From positions 503,989 to 567,988 of the forward strand of contig JACKDP010000006.1 of assembly GCA_020633435.1 (NCBI GenBank): 64,000 bases of DNA. Reading direction: 5' to 3'. This document shows positions 9,872-18,916 of this stretch, one piece after another. Under the pieces are notes generated by a model. That model was not told where the DNA came from. It ran no database searches and saw only the letters and a list, made by a program, of their open reading frames with translations. The position numbers and the translations under genes are program-made. Position 1 is the stretch's first letter, and each line of letters begins with the position of its first letter. The DNA is from Myxococcales bacterium (GTDB lineage: Bacteria > Myxococcota_A > Bradymonadia > UBA7976 > UBA1532).

Positions 9872-10828
9872 ATGCTGATTCGTGTGCCGCCGCGCTGGCA
9901 CCTGCCCGCCAGCGCCTGCACCCCCGAGGGGGCCGCCCTGGACCGCCGCCGCTTCCTGGCGCTCGCCGGGTTCGGGGCCCTGAGCGCGGCCTGCGGCCGG
10001 ACGACGCCGGCGGGTGATCCGCTGGCCCTCGTCGACCCCGGCCCCACCGCCGACCGCTACCCGGCCCCGCGATCGGCCGCCCATGCCGTCGACCGGCCCA
10101 TCACCGATGAGCGTATCGCCGCGAGCTACAACAACTTCTACGAGTTCTCCACCGACAAGGAGGCCGTCTGGCGCGAGGTCGGCGCCTTTCGGCCCTGGCC
10201 CTGGACGCTGACGGTGACGGGCCTGGTGCGCAAGCCGCTGACCCTCGATCTCGGCGAGCTCGTCCGGCGGATGCCGCTGGAGGAGCGCGTCTACCGGTTT
10301 CGGTGCGTGGAGGCCTGGTCGATGGTGGTGCCCTGGACGGGCTTCCCCCTGGCCCGCCTGCTGGCCGAGGCCGACCCGCTGCCCGAGGCGCGCTTCGTCC
10401 GCCTCATCACGGCCGACCGCGCCGCGGAGATGCCGGGCGTGAAGGGCCAGCCCTGGTACCCCTGGCCCTACTTCGAGGCCCTGACGCTGGCCGAGGCCCG
10501 CCACGAGCTGACGCTGCTGGCGACGGGCATCTACGGCCACGCCCTGCCCCGCCAGCACGGCGCCCCGGTGCGCCTCGTCGCGCCCTGGAAGTACGGCTAC
10601 AAGAACATCAAGAGCGTCGTGGCCATCGAGCTGGTCGCCAGCCAGCCCGCGACGTTCTGGAACAAGCTCGTGCCGCATGAGTACGACTTCGCCGGCAACG
10701 TGCTGCCCCAGCGGCCCCACCCCCGCTGGAGCCAGGCCTCGGAGCGCGTCATCGGCAGCGGCGAGCGGCTGCCCACCCTGGCCTACAACGGCTACGCCGC
10801 CGAGGTCGCGGGTCTCTACGGGGCTTGA
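9872..10828 (+). CDS. msrP: Protein-methionine-sulfoxide reductase catalytic subunit MsrP (YedY family)
   Basis: 318-residue Mo-pterin oxidoreductase that repairs oxidised methionines in envelope proteins. A twin-arginine signal (DRRRFLALAG) lies at about residues 24-33. The family segment 'YRFRCVEAWSMVVPWTGFPL' contains the Mo-ligand Cys145, and GHALPRQHGAPVRLVAPWKYGYK matches the YedY core. Length is close to the E. coli enzyme (334). Start ATG 9872 is chosen for GGGAGGGG 5 bases upstream; ATG 9848 is the longer alternative. A Cys at 41 behind the Tat hydrophobic core could permit lipidation. The usual membrane haem partner MsrQ is not adjacent, so the electron donor is elsewhere or different. 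Confidence 0.93.
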   Translation: MLIRVPPRWHLPASACTPEGAALDRRRFLALAGFGALSAACGRTTPAGDPLALVDPGPTADRYPAPRSAAHAVDRPITDERIAASYNNFYEFSTDKEAVWREVGAFRPWPWTLTVTGLVRKPLTLDLGELVRRMPLEERVYRFRCVEAWSMVVPWTGFPLARLLAEADPLPEARFVRLITADRAAEMPGVKGQPWYPWPYFEALTLAEARHELTLLATGIYGHALPRQHGAPVRLVAPWKYGYKNIKSVVAIELVASQPATFWNKLVPHEYDFAGNVLPQRPHPRWSQASERVIGSGERLPTLAYNGYAAEVAGLYGA

Positions 10829-10868
10829 ACCCCTTTTCGGCTGAGCGCCCAGGCGCTATGACGCACCC

Positions 10869-12770
10869 ATGAAAGACACCGACATCGCAGGCATGGGCGA
10901 GGAGCCCGAGTACCGTCCGCGCTCCAAGGCGCCCCTGGCCATCGCGCTCCTGGTCGTCCTCCTGGGCGGCGGTGGCTGGTTCGCGTGGAAGGCCATGACC
11001 ACCACCGATCCGTTCCGCGTGCTCGTCGCCATCGACTTCGAGGGGCAGTGGTTCGAGGGCTCGAAGCCCGCCGCCCGCCTCGTGGACGACCTGAACAGCC
11101 AGCTCGAGGGCCTGGGCTTCGACGTGGTGCGGGGCGGCGATCCGGCCGTCCTCGCCGTCCTGGAGGACAACGCCGGCGACCTGCTGGCGGCGGCGCGCAA
11201 GCTCAAGGCCAGCTACCTCATCGGGGGCCGCGTCGCCGTCGAGCGCGTGCAGCACGAGGTCGCCGACGGCGGCTACACCGAGGTGCGGGCCAACGCCGGC
11301 ATCGAGCTGCAGCACGTCGACGACGCCACCCCCGCGAAGATGGCCATCCAGAGCTGGTCGGGGGCCCGTGATCCCGAGCGCGCCCTGATGCTGCTGGCCG
11401 ACGGCGTCTTCGCGCGGAAGATCGGCGCGGCCGTGGTGCCGGCGCTCGTCGACCACCCGACCCTGGCCCCCAAGCTGCGGGGCGACGGGGCCGACAAGAA
11501 GGCCATGGACGCCAAGACGACGGCCAAGCTGCGCAAGGCCGAGGCCTACGTCCAGGCGCGCGGGCAGGCGCTCTCCACGGCCGCCAAGGCCTACGCGGCC
11601 TTCCGCCTGCGCCGCCTGGAGGACGAGAAGGGCCCCCGCCCCGTGAGCTACCACGGCACCACCGCCGAGGAGGACGGCCTCATCGGCACCGGGCCTGACG
11701 GCTTCCTCGTCAAGACCGCCGACGAGGAGCTCTACGTGAACCCCGAGAGCAGCCAGATGCGCCGGCTCGAGGCCATGGAGGGCCTCGTCTGGAAGCGCCC
11801 CGACGACCAGGGCACCGTCGTGCGGCCGCTGTGGACGGGCTACAACATCTACAGCTACCCCGGCGTGACGGCCGACGGCGGCGTCGCCGCCCTGGTCGAG
11901 GACCTGTTCGGCTGGGCCAAGACCGTCACCCTCATCGGCCGCGACGGGAAGTTCCAGCGCCTGCGGGTCGACCCCAAGCACCGCTACTCCAACCTCACGC
12001 CCTCCCCGACGGGCAAGGCCGTGGCCTTCTACGACCGGGAGTGCCGCCGCTGCGAGGACACCCTGGTGGTGCTGGACGCGGCCGGCAAGCCGCGCTTCCA
12101 GGCCGACCGCGAGGGGGGCCGCTTCGAGGGCTACGCCTGGCTCGATGACGACCGCCTCGTGGTCATGCACACCCCGGCCACCCGCCTGGGCGGCGAGCCG
12201 CCGGTGGACGACGAGGAGGGCGAGGAGGAGGAGGACGGCGGCGCCGAGGCCGCGGCGGCGGGCGACGCGCCCCCGACCCGCATGTTCGACGGCGTGGACC
12301 AGACCATCTGGCTGCTCGACATCCGCAACTCGACGGTCGTGCCCCAGTCGCTCTACGTCGTGGACGAGGGCCAGTCCCTCGCCTGGGTCCGCGCCAGCCG
12401 GGACGGCGGCAAGGTCGCGTTTTCTGGGCGGAATCAGGACGGACCCGCCATCGCGGTCCTGGACGTCGAGGCCCGCGTCATGACCTTCATCCCCACGCCC
12501 GGCCCGACCGAGGCCCCCGTCTTCTCGCCCGACGGCGCCTCCGTCGCCTTCAACGTCTGGCCCCGGGGCCAGGGCCGCGACGCCGAGATCGGCCTCGCGC
12601 CCGCGGCCGGCGGCGAGGTCACGGTGCTGACCGACAACCCGCACGACGACCGCTACCCGCACTTCAGCCACGACGGCCAGCGCATCTTCTTCGAGTCGCG
12701 CGGCGACGACCCCAACTTCCCCCGCAAGCGGAACATCAGCTTCATCGCCTCGGTGGCGGTGGCGCCGTGA
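10869..12770 (+). CDS. Membrane-anchored TolB-like beta-propeller protein
   Basis: 633 residues. A cytosolic N-terminus of about 20 residues leads to one transmembrane segment (about residues 23-45) and an alpha/beta domain ('DDLNSQLEGLGFDVVRGG', TolB N-terminal style) to about residue 180. The rest is beta-propeller-like, with repeats such as 'LTPSPTGKAVAFYD', 'SRDGGKVAFSG', 'FSPDGASVAFNV' and 'FSHDGQRIFFESRG' characteristic of TolB/WD40-like blades. A long acidic loop interrupts one blade. It is not TolB itself (no Tol-Pal neighbours). The next gene starts inside its last codons (GTGA), so the two products probably form one envelope complex. No Shine-Dalgarno is seen before the ATG. Confidence 0.75.
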   Translation: MKDTDIAGMGEEPEYRPRSKAPLAIALLVVLLGGGGWFAWKAMTTTDPFRVLVAIDFEGQWFEGSKPAARLVDDLNSQLEGLGFDVVRGGDPAVLAVLEDNAGDLLAAARKLKASYLIGGRVAVERVQHEVADGGYTEVRANAGIELQHVDDATPAKMAIQSWSGARDPERALMLLADGVFARKIGAAVVPALVDHPTLAPKLRGDGADKKAMDAKTTAKLRKAEAYVQARGQALSTAAKAYAAFRLRRLEDEKGPRPVSYHGTTAEEDGLIGTGPDGFLVKTADEELYVNPESSQMRRLEAMEGLVWKRPDDQGTVVRPLWTGYNIYSYPGVTADGGVAALVEDLFGWAKTVTLIGRDGKFQRLRVDPKHRYSNLTPSPTGKAVAFYDRECRRCEDTLVVLDAAGKPRFQADREGGRFEGYAWLDDDRLVVMHTPATRLGGEPPVDDEEGEEEEDGGAEAAAAGDAPPTRMFDGVDQTIWLLDIRNSTVVPQSLYVVDEGQSLAWVRASRDGGKVAFSGRNQDGPAIAVLDVEARVMTFIPTPGPTEAPVFSPDGASVAFNVWPRGQGRDAEIGLAPAAGGEVTVLTDNPHDDRYPHFSHDGQRIFFESRGDDPNFPRKRNISFIASVAVAP

Positions 12771-14905
12771 GCGAGGCCCTGGATGACGAGGCCGACGCCG
12801 GCCCCGGCTACGACCCGGCGGGCCTGCGCCTCCGCGGCCGCGCCCGCCTGGGCGGCGTCGCCGTCGCACTGGCCACCGTGCTGCCCTACGAGGTCGTCGA
12901 CGGGCAGCCCCAGTTCCTGTGGCACCTGGCCGGCGAGCTGGGGCCCGCTGGCCTGCTGGCCTACCTCGCGCCGGCCCTCGCCGGCCTGGGCATCGTCGCC
13001 GCCAGCTTCGTCGTGCGGCGCAGCGCGACGCTGGCCCTCGTGGTCATCGGCGCCCTCGCGGCGGCCGGCGTCCTGATCCACCTCGGCGCCGACGCCTCCG
13101 CCTGGGACCTGGTGGCGCTGCCCGACGCGGTGGGCCGCAGCCCCCTCATCCCCCTGCTCTGCCTGGCCCTGACGGCCGCCGGCTCCAGCCTCACGTTCGC
13201 CGAGCGCACCCGCCGCGCGGGCCAGGCGGTGCTCATCGCGGCCGTCGTCCTGGCCGTGGGCTTCTACACCTGGCCCGGCCGCGGCGAGGCCCCCATCCAG
13301 GCCGCCGTCCGCCTGCTCGGGCAGGTGGGCGACGTGCCCGACTGGCGCTTCCAGCTCGGGTTCATCATCTTCGCCATCATCCTGCTCTGGCCGGCGCTCA
13401 TCAGCCTGATCGGCCTCGTCCACCTGAAGATCCCGGCCCCCGACGACCAGCCGCTCGTGGGCATCGTGGCGCGGTATGGCCTCGCGGCGCTGCTGGGCAT
13501 GCTCGTCTTCCGGGGCATCCCCGGCGCCGCCCAGGGCTGGGGCACCTTCCACGCCATCGGCGCCATCGTCTGCCTGACCGGGCTGGTCTCGCTGACGGCC
13601 GGCGCCCTCGTCGTGGCCATCGGCACCCTGGCCGCCCCGCCGGGCGCCGACGCGGAGGCCGATCCGCGCCCCGCCGCGCGCCGGGCGGGCGTCTTCGTGC
13701 TGGCCGCCGTCGTCCTGGTGTCGGGCGCGCAGTGGGTCCTGGCCCGGCCGCCGTCCAAGGGGGTCGACTGGACGCTCAAGGCGGCGACCCCGGCCGGGGA
13801 CGCCCTCTTCAGCGACACCCTCATGGCCTGGAACCGCGCGCGCCTGCGCTGGGATCGCCAGGCCCGCTCCGCCTCGGGCGCCGAGGCGCTGCTGGCCGTC
13901 AAGGCGGCCGGCCGCACGCTGGTCGACGCGGCCCAGGCCTTCGATCCGAGCCTCGCCCCGGCGTTCGAGCGCCTGACGCGCGAGTCGCGGGACCTCGGGC
14001 TCGCGGGCCGGCGGTGGCACCGGCTCGTCGCGGACGTGAACGAGGCCATCCGCGCCGCCGGGCAGCCCTACTACCTCGACCCGACGGTGCTGACGCTGCG
14101 CGGCGACGGCGAGGCCCGGCGCCACTTTCGGATGCGGGCCTACCGGGTCACGCGCGTCCGGCGCTTCGACGTCGAGGGCGACGCCTTCGCGACGCTGCAT
14201 GTCGATCGTATCGACGGGGGCACGGGGGCCAGCCCCCTGCTCGGATTCTCTCGTGATCTTCAGCCCTTCGCCATCGTGCTGCTGCCCGAGATCCAGAGCT
14301 TCCAGGAGGAGCTGGCCGACGGCGCCGCCGCCGATCCGCCCACCTGCCTGGCCGGCAGCGGCTCGGATCCCAACGACGAGGCGGAGGAGATCGCGGCCGA
14401 TGTGTGCGGGAAGTTCCTGGCGAAGGCGGTGGCCGAGCTGGGGGCGGGCCTGCCCGCCGCCGCGGCCGCCGTCGTGGACCGGCACGAGCTGCAGCACCAG
14501 ATCGACGGCCCGGTCGTGCCCATGGCGCCGCTCGTGGCCGAGCGCCTGGCCCACCGCGGCGAGGAGGTGCGCGAGCGCGTGAACCGCGAGCTGTCCGCCT
14601 ACCTGGCGCAGCTCACCGCGGACGACGCCCCGCCCCACCTGGGCGCCGTGCAGCTCGCCCGGCTGGCCATCGGCAGCCGCGGCCGCCGCATCTACCCCAT
14701 CACGGGTCTGCTGGCCCTGGAAGCCCTGACGGGCCACCCCACCCTGCTCGACTCGGGGCCGGTGGGCGACGGGCTGGCCCAGGCGCTCAGCGAGATCAGC
14801 GCCGACAGCCCCGACGCGCTGCGCGCCCGCGCCCGCGCCGCCTGGGCCCGCCAGTACGGCGCCGACCTGCCGGCCATCGTGGCGCAGGACGTCGTCAGCC
14901 CCTGA
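12767..14905 (+). CDS. Polytopic membrane protein with HExxH-containing C-terminal domain
   Basis: 712 residues, not recognised as a named family. The first 330 or so residues hold eight or nine hydrophobic segments; the rest is a soluble alpha-helical domain. Within the soluble part, HELQHQ begins at residue 573, a zincin-type HExxH. Glu608 in 'NRELSAYL', 31 residues on, could serve as the third ligand. This suggests a membrane-tethered zinc peptidase, but fold and activity are unproven. The GTG start overlaps the upstream propeller gene by 4 bases, so translation is coupled. The stop converges on the lipoprotein gene ending at 14907. Confidence 0.7.
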   Translation: MSEALDDEADAGPGYDPAGLRLRGRARLGGVAVALATVLPYEVVDGQPQFLWHLAGELGPAGLLAYLAPALAGLGIVAASFVVRRSATLALVVIGALAAAGVLIHLGADASAWDLVALPDAVGRSPLIPLLCLALTAAGSSLTFAERTRRAGQAVLIAAVVLAVGFYTWPGRGEAPIQAAVRLLGQVGDVPDWRFQLGFIIFAIILLWPALISLIGLVHLKIPAPDDQPLVGIVARYGLAALLGMLVFRGIPGAAQGWGTFHAIGAIVCLTGLVSLTAGALVVAIGTLAAPPGADAEADPRPAARRAGVFVLAAVVLVSGAQWVLARPPSKGVDWTLKAATPAGDALFSDTLMAWNRARLRWDRQARSASGAEALLAVKAAGRTLVDAAQAFDPSLAPAFERLTRESRDLGLAGRRWHRLVADVNEAIRAAGQPYYLDPTVLTLRGDGEARRHFRMRAYRVTRVRRFDVEGDAFATLHVDRIDGGTGASPLLGFSRDLQPFAIVLLPEIQSFQEELADGAAADPPTCLAGSGSDPNDEAEEIAADVCGKFLAKAVAELGAGLPAAAAAVVDRHELQHQIDGPVVPMAPLVAERLAHRGEEVRERVNRELSAYLAQLTADDAPPHLGAVQLARLAIGSRGRRIYPITGLLALEALTGHPTLLDSGPVGDGLAQALSEISADSPDALRARARAAWARQYGADLPAIVAQDVVSP

Positions 14906-14906
14906 G

Positions 14907-15752
14907 TCAGGGCTTCTTGAGCGCCTCCCAGGTGCTGGCCTGGAGCGCCTGGGCGTGCCGCTTGAAGATGGCCATGCGCGTGGCCTTGAGCTTCAAGCGC
15001 GCCTCCACCTGGTAGGCCTCGACGAGGGGGGCGCCGAGCCCGGCGACCTCGGCGTAGTTGGCCTTCAGCTTCGCCACCACCTCGCCCGCCTCGCCCGTGG
15101 CGCCCGCCATGCCCAGCGACTTGAGCAGCCCGTCGACGTCCTTGGCGTCGGCGACGACGCGCATCGGCTGGAGGTCGCGGAAGAACGGGAAGTGGCCCGT
15201 GAGGCGGCAGCCCTCGCCGACGGGCTCGAGGGCGTCGAGGGCCAGCGGGCGCTCCAGCTCCCCCAGGCCGCGCACGAAGCGCTCGGCGTCGGCCATCGAG
15301 GGGAACTCGATGACCATCCGGTGCACCCCGACCACCTGGGCGTCGTCGTAGTGGATGCCCTGGGCCGCCTCCACCTCCACCGGCGGGGGCGCCGGGGCCG
15401 GCTCCGTCTTCAGCCGCAGCTCGTCCATGCGGCCCAGGCCCAGGCGGTCGGCGTAGAGCTTCAGGTACGCGGTGGCCTCGCCCGCGTCCGCGGCCTCCAG
15501 CGACGCCACCGGGATGCGCACCAGCACCTTCGCCTCGGTGAGCTCGCGGTCGAGGCGCTGCTCGTCGGCCTTCAGGCTCTCCAGGTTCGACACGAGCGCC
15601 TGGTGGGCGCTGCGGTACTTCACCGAGTCGCGCCAGGCCGCCCGGAGCTCGGGCGTCGACGACGAGGGCGCGGCGGCCGCCGGATCGGCGTCCCGCTGGC
15701 CGCAGCCACCGCCGGCGACCGACAACAGCAACAGAATCAGTGACTTGCGCAT
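14907..15752 (-). CDS. Coiled-coil lipoprotein of unknown function
   Basis: 281 residues. Signal peptide with lipobox ending at Cys17 (SVAGGGC). A predicted coiled coil covers roughly residues 35-75 ('LESLKADEQRLDRELTEAK'), followed by a mixed alpha/beta region with 'VVGVHRMVIEFPSMADAERF', and a second helical region at the C-terminus. The coiled coil plus ferredoxin-like order recalls PilO-type scaffold proteins, but the lipobox is atypical for PilO and no pilus genes are nearby, so I leave it unassigned. It starts 4 bases after the glgP stop, which implies co-transcription with the phosphorylase. Confidence 0.75.
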   Translation of the reverse strand: MRKSLILLLLSVAGGGCGQRDADPAAAAPSSSTPELRAAWRDSVKYRSAHQALVSNLESLKADEQRLDRELTEAKVLVRIPVASLEAADAGEATAYLKLYADRLGLGRMDELRLKTEPAPAPPPVEVEAAQGIHYDDAQVVGVHRMVIEFPSMADAERFVRGLGELERPLALDALEPVGEGCRLTGHFPFFRDLQPMRVVADAKDVDGLLKSLGMAGATGEAGEVVAKLKANYAEVAGLGAPLVEAYQVEARLKLKATRMAIFKRHAQALQASTWEALKKP

Positions 15753-15756
15753 GCGC

Positions 15757-17838
15757 TCAGCCCGGCGCGTACAGGTGGTGGACGTAGTCGATCACCTGCC
15801 GGTCGCTGGAGAAGCGCGGCGTGCACGTGGCGATGGACGCCTTCATCCGCCGGATCCAGCCGTGGGGCACCCCCGCCTTGTCGCGGTCGAAGTAGGCCGG
15901 GATGACCTCCTCGGCCAGCAGGCGGTAGAGGGAGTCGGCGTCGGCGGCGTCCTGCTCCGCCTCGGAGGCGTAGGCCCGCGCCTCGCCGATGGCCCAGCCG
16001 TTCTGGCCGTTGTAGCCCTCGGGCCACCAGCCATCGAGGATGGAGAGGTTCAGCGCGCCGTTCATCGCGGCCTTCATGCCGCTGGTGCCGCTGGCCTCCT
16101 TGGGGCGCCGCGGGTTGTTCAGCCAGACGTCCACGCCCTGGGTGAGCGCGCGGCCCAGCTCGATGTCGTAGTCCTCGATGAGCAGCACCTTCCCGGCCAG
16201 GGCCGGCGAGGCGCTGTGGCGGTGCACGGCGGCCACGAGCTCCTTGCCCCGGGTGTCGGCCGGGTGGGCCTTGCCCGCGAAGAGCACCTGCACCGGGCCC
16301 GGCGCGGCCTCCAGGATGGCCAGCAGGCGCGGCAGATCGCTGAACAGCAGGTCGGCGCGCTTGTAGGGCGCGAACCGGCGCGCGAACCCGATGGTGAGGG
16401 CGTCGGGATCGAGGCGGTCGGGGAACGGCGGCAGGCCCAGCCGCTCGCGGCGGCGGGCCTCGCGCGCCCGGGCCAGCCCCAGCAGTCGCACCTTGAGCTG
16501 CTGGTGCACCGTCCAGAGGGCCGCGTCATCGACGGCCGCGACGCGCTGCCAGACGGCGTCCGTCTCGGGGCGGGCCCGGAAGTCGGGGCCCAGCTCCAGG
16601 GCCATCACGTCGACGAGCTCGGGCGCCTGCCAGCTCGGCGGGTGCACGCCGTTGGTGACGTGGGTGATGGGCACCTCGTCGGTGGGCGGGCTGCCGAAGT
16701 ACCGGCCGAACATCTCCCGCGAGACCTCGCCGTGCAGCGCCGCCACGCCGTTGAGGTGGTCGCAGGTGGCCATCGCCAGGAACGTCATGTTGAAGACCGC
16801 CCGCGGGTCGCCCTCGTCGGGCCAGTGGCCGAGGGCCATCAGGCCGCGCTGGTCCAGGCCCACGGCGTCGGCCCACCAGGCGAGGTAGCGCCACGCCAGA
16901 TCCACGTCGAAGCGATCGTGCCCCGCCTCCACCGGCGTGTGGGTGGTGAAGACGCTGTTCGGCCGGATGCGCGCGATGGCGGCGGGCACGTCGGCGGCCG
17001 CCCCGCTGGCCCGGAGCTGGCGGATGCGCTCCAGGTTCAGGAACGAGGAGTGGCCCTCGTTGAGGTGGAAGACGGCTGGCTCGATGCCGAGGGCCGCGAG
17101 GGCCCGCACGCCGCCGACGCCGAGGACGAGCTCCTGCTGGATGCGCCCTTCGACGCCACCGCCATAGAGCTGTGCCGTAATCCCGCGGAACTCTTCGGGG
17201 TTTTCGGGGATGTCGGTGTCGAGCAGGTAGAGCGAGACGCGCCCCACCGGCAGCCGCCAGACCGCCGCCCGGCAGGGTCGTCCCGCCATCGGCACCTCGA
17301 CGACGAGGGGCGCGCCGGCCGCGTCCTCGCACCGCACGAGCGGGTAGTCGGCGAAGTCGTACGTCCGGTACTCGGTGAGCTGCTCACCCGTCGGGCCCAG
17401 GGCCTGGCGGCCGTAGCCGTGCCGGTACAGCAGCCCGACGGCGACGAACGGCAGGCCCAGGTCGGCCGCGCTCTTGACGTGGTCGCCGGCCAGGATGCCC
17501 AGGCCGCCCGAGTAGATGCGGACGGACTCGTGCAGGCCGAACTCGGCGCTAAAGTAGGCCACCGTCCCCGGCAGGGGCCGGCCAGCGAGGTCGTGCCAGC
17601 TCGGGGCGGCGTCCTCGGCCGCGCGGCGGGCCTCCAGGCTCGCCAGCAGGGCCTCGCCCTCGGCGTCCATGGCGGCCTCGACGGCGGGCCGGCCCAGCGT
17701 CCGCAGCAGGGCGACCGGGCGGTGCTCCAGGGCGGCCCAGGTGGTCGGATCGAGGCGCTCCCAGAGGGCGCCGGCCCCCGGCTGCCAGCTCCACCAGAGG
17801 TCGAGCGCCAGCCTCTCCAGTCGGTCGTACAGGTCCAT
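15757..17838 (-). CDS. glgP: Alpha-glucan (glycogen) phosphorylase, GT35
   Basis: 693-residue cytosolic PLP enzyme releasing glucose-1-phosphate from glycogen or other alpha-1,4-glucans. The N-terminus ('LALDLWWSWQPGAGALWERLDP') is the DUF3417-type segment of the short bacterial/archaeal phosphorylase branch. The PLP-binding region KEASGTSGMKAAMNG places the Schiff-base lysine at Lys589, next to 'SILDGWWPEGYNGQNGW'. At 693 residues it is shorter than many family members but runs to the normal C-terminus. No clear ribosome site precedes the ATG at 17838. It is divergent from the deacetylase-like gene across 109 bases, and co-oriented with the lipoprotein downstream. No other glycogen genes are in the window. 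Confidence 0.92.
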   Translation of the reverse strand: MDLYDRLERLALDLWWSWQPGAGALWERLDPTTWAALEHRPVALLRTLGRPAVEAAMDAEGEALLASLEARRAAEDAAPSWHDLAGRPLPGTVAYFSAEFGLHESVRIYSGGLGILAGDHVKSAADLGLPFVAVGLLYRHGYGRQALGPTGEQLTEYRTYDFADYPLVRCEDAAGAPLVVEVPMAGRPCRAAVWRLPVGRVSLYLLDTDIPENPEEFRGITAQLYGGGVEGRIQQELVLGVGGVRALAALGIEPAVFHLNEGHSSFLNLERIRQLRASGAAADVPAAIARIRPNSVFTTHTPVEAGHDRFDVDLAWRYLAWWADAVGLDQRGLMALGHWPDEGDPRAVFNMTFLAMATCDHLNGVAALHGEVSREMFGRYFGSPPTDEVPITHVTNGVHPPSWQAPELVDVMALELGPDFRARPETDAVWQRVAAVDDAALWTVHQQLKVRLLGLARAREARRRERLGLPPFPDRLDPDALTIGFARRFAPYKRADLLFSDLPRLLAILEAAPGPVQVLFAGKAHPADTRGKELVAAVHRHSASPALAGKVLLIEDYDIELGRALTQGVDVWLNNPRRPKEASGTSGMKAAMNGALNLSILDGWWPEGYNGQNGWAIGEARAYASEAEQDAADADSLYRLLAEEVIPAYFDRDKAGVPHGWIRRMKASIATCTPRFSSDRQVIDYVHHLYAPG

Positions 17839-17947
17839 GGCGGGATACAACCAGATCGGTGCGGACGGGACAACTGCCGCGGCGCGCCGGGCTTCCCGTC
17901 CTGGCGCCGGTGTACTACCGTCTGCGCCGGACGCGGAGGGGGGTGGC

Positions 17948-18916
17948 GTGACCTCGCTGGTGTTGACGATCACGGTCGAGGCCGACATGCCGCGCGGCGA
18001 GGTGCAGGCGCGCATGACGCTGCAGAACCTGCGCGGGGTCCACCGCCTGCAGCGCCTCTGCGAGCGCTTCGGCATCCAGCCGACGTGGCTGCTGACGTGG
18101 CCGGTCGTGGCGGGCCCCGAGGGCAAGCGCTTCGTCGAGCTGGCCGACCAGGGCCTCGCGGAGGTGGGCACCTGCCTGCAGCCCTGGACGACGCCCCCGT
18201 TCGAGGCCCAGGAGGACCGCCTGGTGGCCACGGGCGTGGCGGGGCGGCCGTCATCGAGCATCGCCGCCAAGCTGACCCACCTGACCCACACCTTCACCGA
18301 CCGCTTCGGCCGGGCGCCGCGGGTGCACCGCGCCGTGCGCGCTGGCCTGGACGGCGCGACGCTGCAGGCCCTGGAGCGGCTGGACTACGCCATCGACACG
18401 ACGGCGGTGCCGCGGGTGGACGCCACCGCCGACGGCGGCACCGACTGGCGCGACGCCCCGGCGGTGCCGTGGTTCCCCGATCGGCAGCGCCCCGTCGCCC
18501 GGGGGGCCAGCCCCATCCTGGAGGTGCCCGTCTCGACGGGCTACCACCGCGAGGTGCCCGACTTCGTGGATCGGCTGGTCACGCACCTGCCCCCGATGGC
18601 GAAGCGGGTGCTCGCCCGCCCGGGCATCGACGCGCTGCGGCTGCAGCGGCTCGATCCGGTGGCCCACTCGGCGGCGGAGCTGCGGGCCTTCGCCCGGCTG
18701 CTGGTGGAGCAGGGCCTGCCCTGCCTGAACATCGCGCTGCGCTCCCCCGAGCTCTGCGCGGGCCAGTCGCGCCGGTGCCCGGAGGCCGAAGACGTCGAGC
18801 GGCTGTTCGCCCAGCTCGAGGACGTGGTGCGCTACGCGGTGGACGAGCTTCGCGTGCACCCGCGCAGCCTGAGCGGCTTCGGGGCCTGGTACCTCAACGA
18901 GACGGCGATGTGCTGA
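17948..18916 (+). CDS. Polysaccharide-deacetylase-like (WalW-type) protein with apparently degenerate active site
   Basis: 322 residues, no signal peptide. The layout matches the WalW-like branch of NodB-fold deacetylases: an opening 'LVLTITVEADMP', then 'GIQPTWLLTWPVV' and 'EVGTCLQPWTTPPF'. In my recollection of the family these positions read D-T-E-x-D and H-L-H-P-W-x-T-P-P. Here the first Asp is replaced and both histidines are replaced by Cys and Gln, so metal-dependent deacetylation looks unlikely. GTG 17948 is chosen because GGAGGGGGG lies just upstream and no ATG fits. The last 23 bases overlap the convergent DHH gene. The role may be binding or regulation (inference). Confidence 0.75.
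   Translation: MTSLVLTITVEADMPRGEVQARMTLQNLRGVHRLQRLCERFGIQPTWLLTWPVVAGPEGKRFVELADQGLAEVGTCLQPWTTPPFEAQEDRLVATGVAGRPSSSIAAKLTHLTHTFTDRFGRAPRVHRAVRAGLDGATLQALERLDYAIDTTAVPRVDATADGGTDWRDAPAVPWFPDRQRPVARGASPILEVPVSTGYHREVPDFVDRLVTHLPPMAKRVLARPGIDALRLQRLDPVAHSAAELRAFARLLVEQGLPCLNIALRSPELCAGQSRRCPEAEDVERLFAQLEDVVRYAVDELRVHPRSLSGFGAWYLNETAMC

Noticed and set aside
14907..15752. PilO-like pilus assembly protein
   Set aside because: Coiled coil plus alpha/beta order is suggestive, but it has a lipobox and no pilus genes nearby.
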